DNA from: Bacillota bacterium
GTDB lineage: Bacteria > Bacillota_E > Sulfobacillia > Sulfobacillales > Sulfobacillaceae
Assembly: GCA_021802225.1 (NCBI GenBank)
Contig: JAKAAS010000196.1
Location: forward strand, 1 to 5,021
Direction of reading: 5' to 3'
DNA: 5,021 bases
Positions 4,953-5,021 of the stretch are shown here, piece by piece. A program made the position numbers and the translations under genes. The notes beneath the pieces were generated by a model. It was not told where the DNA came from and made no database searches. It saw nothing but the letters and a program-made list of their open reading frames with translations. Position 1 is the first letter of the stretch; each line of letters starts with the position of its first letter.

Positions 4953-5021
4953 AGGATGTTCCTCTCTTTCTTCTGGCTTGTGATATGCCTCTGCGAACAA
5001 ACCCAATACGGCTGCCAACCC

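Overview
The window reads as an accessory segment (plasmid, integrated element or genomic island) from a Gram-positive, Firmicutes-like bacterium. The evidence is strong AGGAGG-type ribosome binding sites in front of most genes, moderate-to-high GC by eye, one near-consensus sigma-A promoter, a ParB-family gene and a run of short genes of unrecognised function. An acidophilic or thermophilic lineage such as Sulfobacillus would suit the style, but that is a guess and nothing here proves it. No rRNA, tRNA, CRISPR array, transposase or integrase is visible.

Every gene I can support lies on the minus strand, so transcription runs from high to low coordinates. First comes a compact cluster: a 66-residue protein (4952-4752), a 74-residue protein (4675-4451) and an ASCH-domain protein (4454-4083) whose TTG start overlaps the TGA stop of the gene before it. 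A 12-bp GC-rich hairpin with a T-rich flank (about 3991-4033) closes this cluster. Next come three unrecognised proteins of 164, 282 and 147 residues (3926-3432, 3379-2531, 2488-2045); the 282-residue one ends in a two-helix membrane hairpin, and an inverted repeat covers its stop codon. Then follow three very small genes: a two-helix membrane protein of 72 residues (1971-1753), a zinc-ribbon protein of 71 residues (1649-1434) and another two-helix membrane protein of 81 residues (1306-1061).

Between 630 and 1060 lie an apparently frameshifted small ORF (940-789) and a promoter (690-661). The promoter drives a ParB/Noc-like gene that starts at 626 and runs off the low end of the window. No ParA gene is visible next to it, and I found no parS site.

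The clearest functional calls are ParB-like (DNA binding and a probable CTP-binding fold), ASCH (PUA-like fold, probably nucleic-acid or modified-nucleoside related) and zinc ribbon. The rest are hypothetical. The most unusual items are the uncharacterised 164/282/147 cluster, the TTGA-coupled ASCH pair with a structured RNA segment upstream, and the broken acidic ORF before the ParB-like gene.
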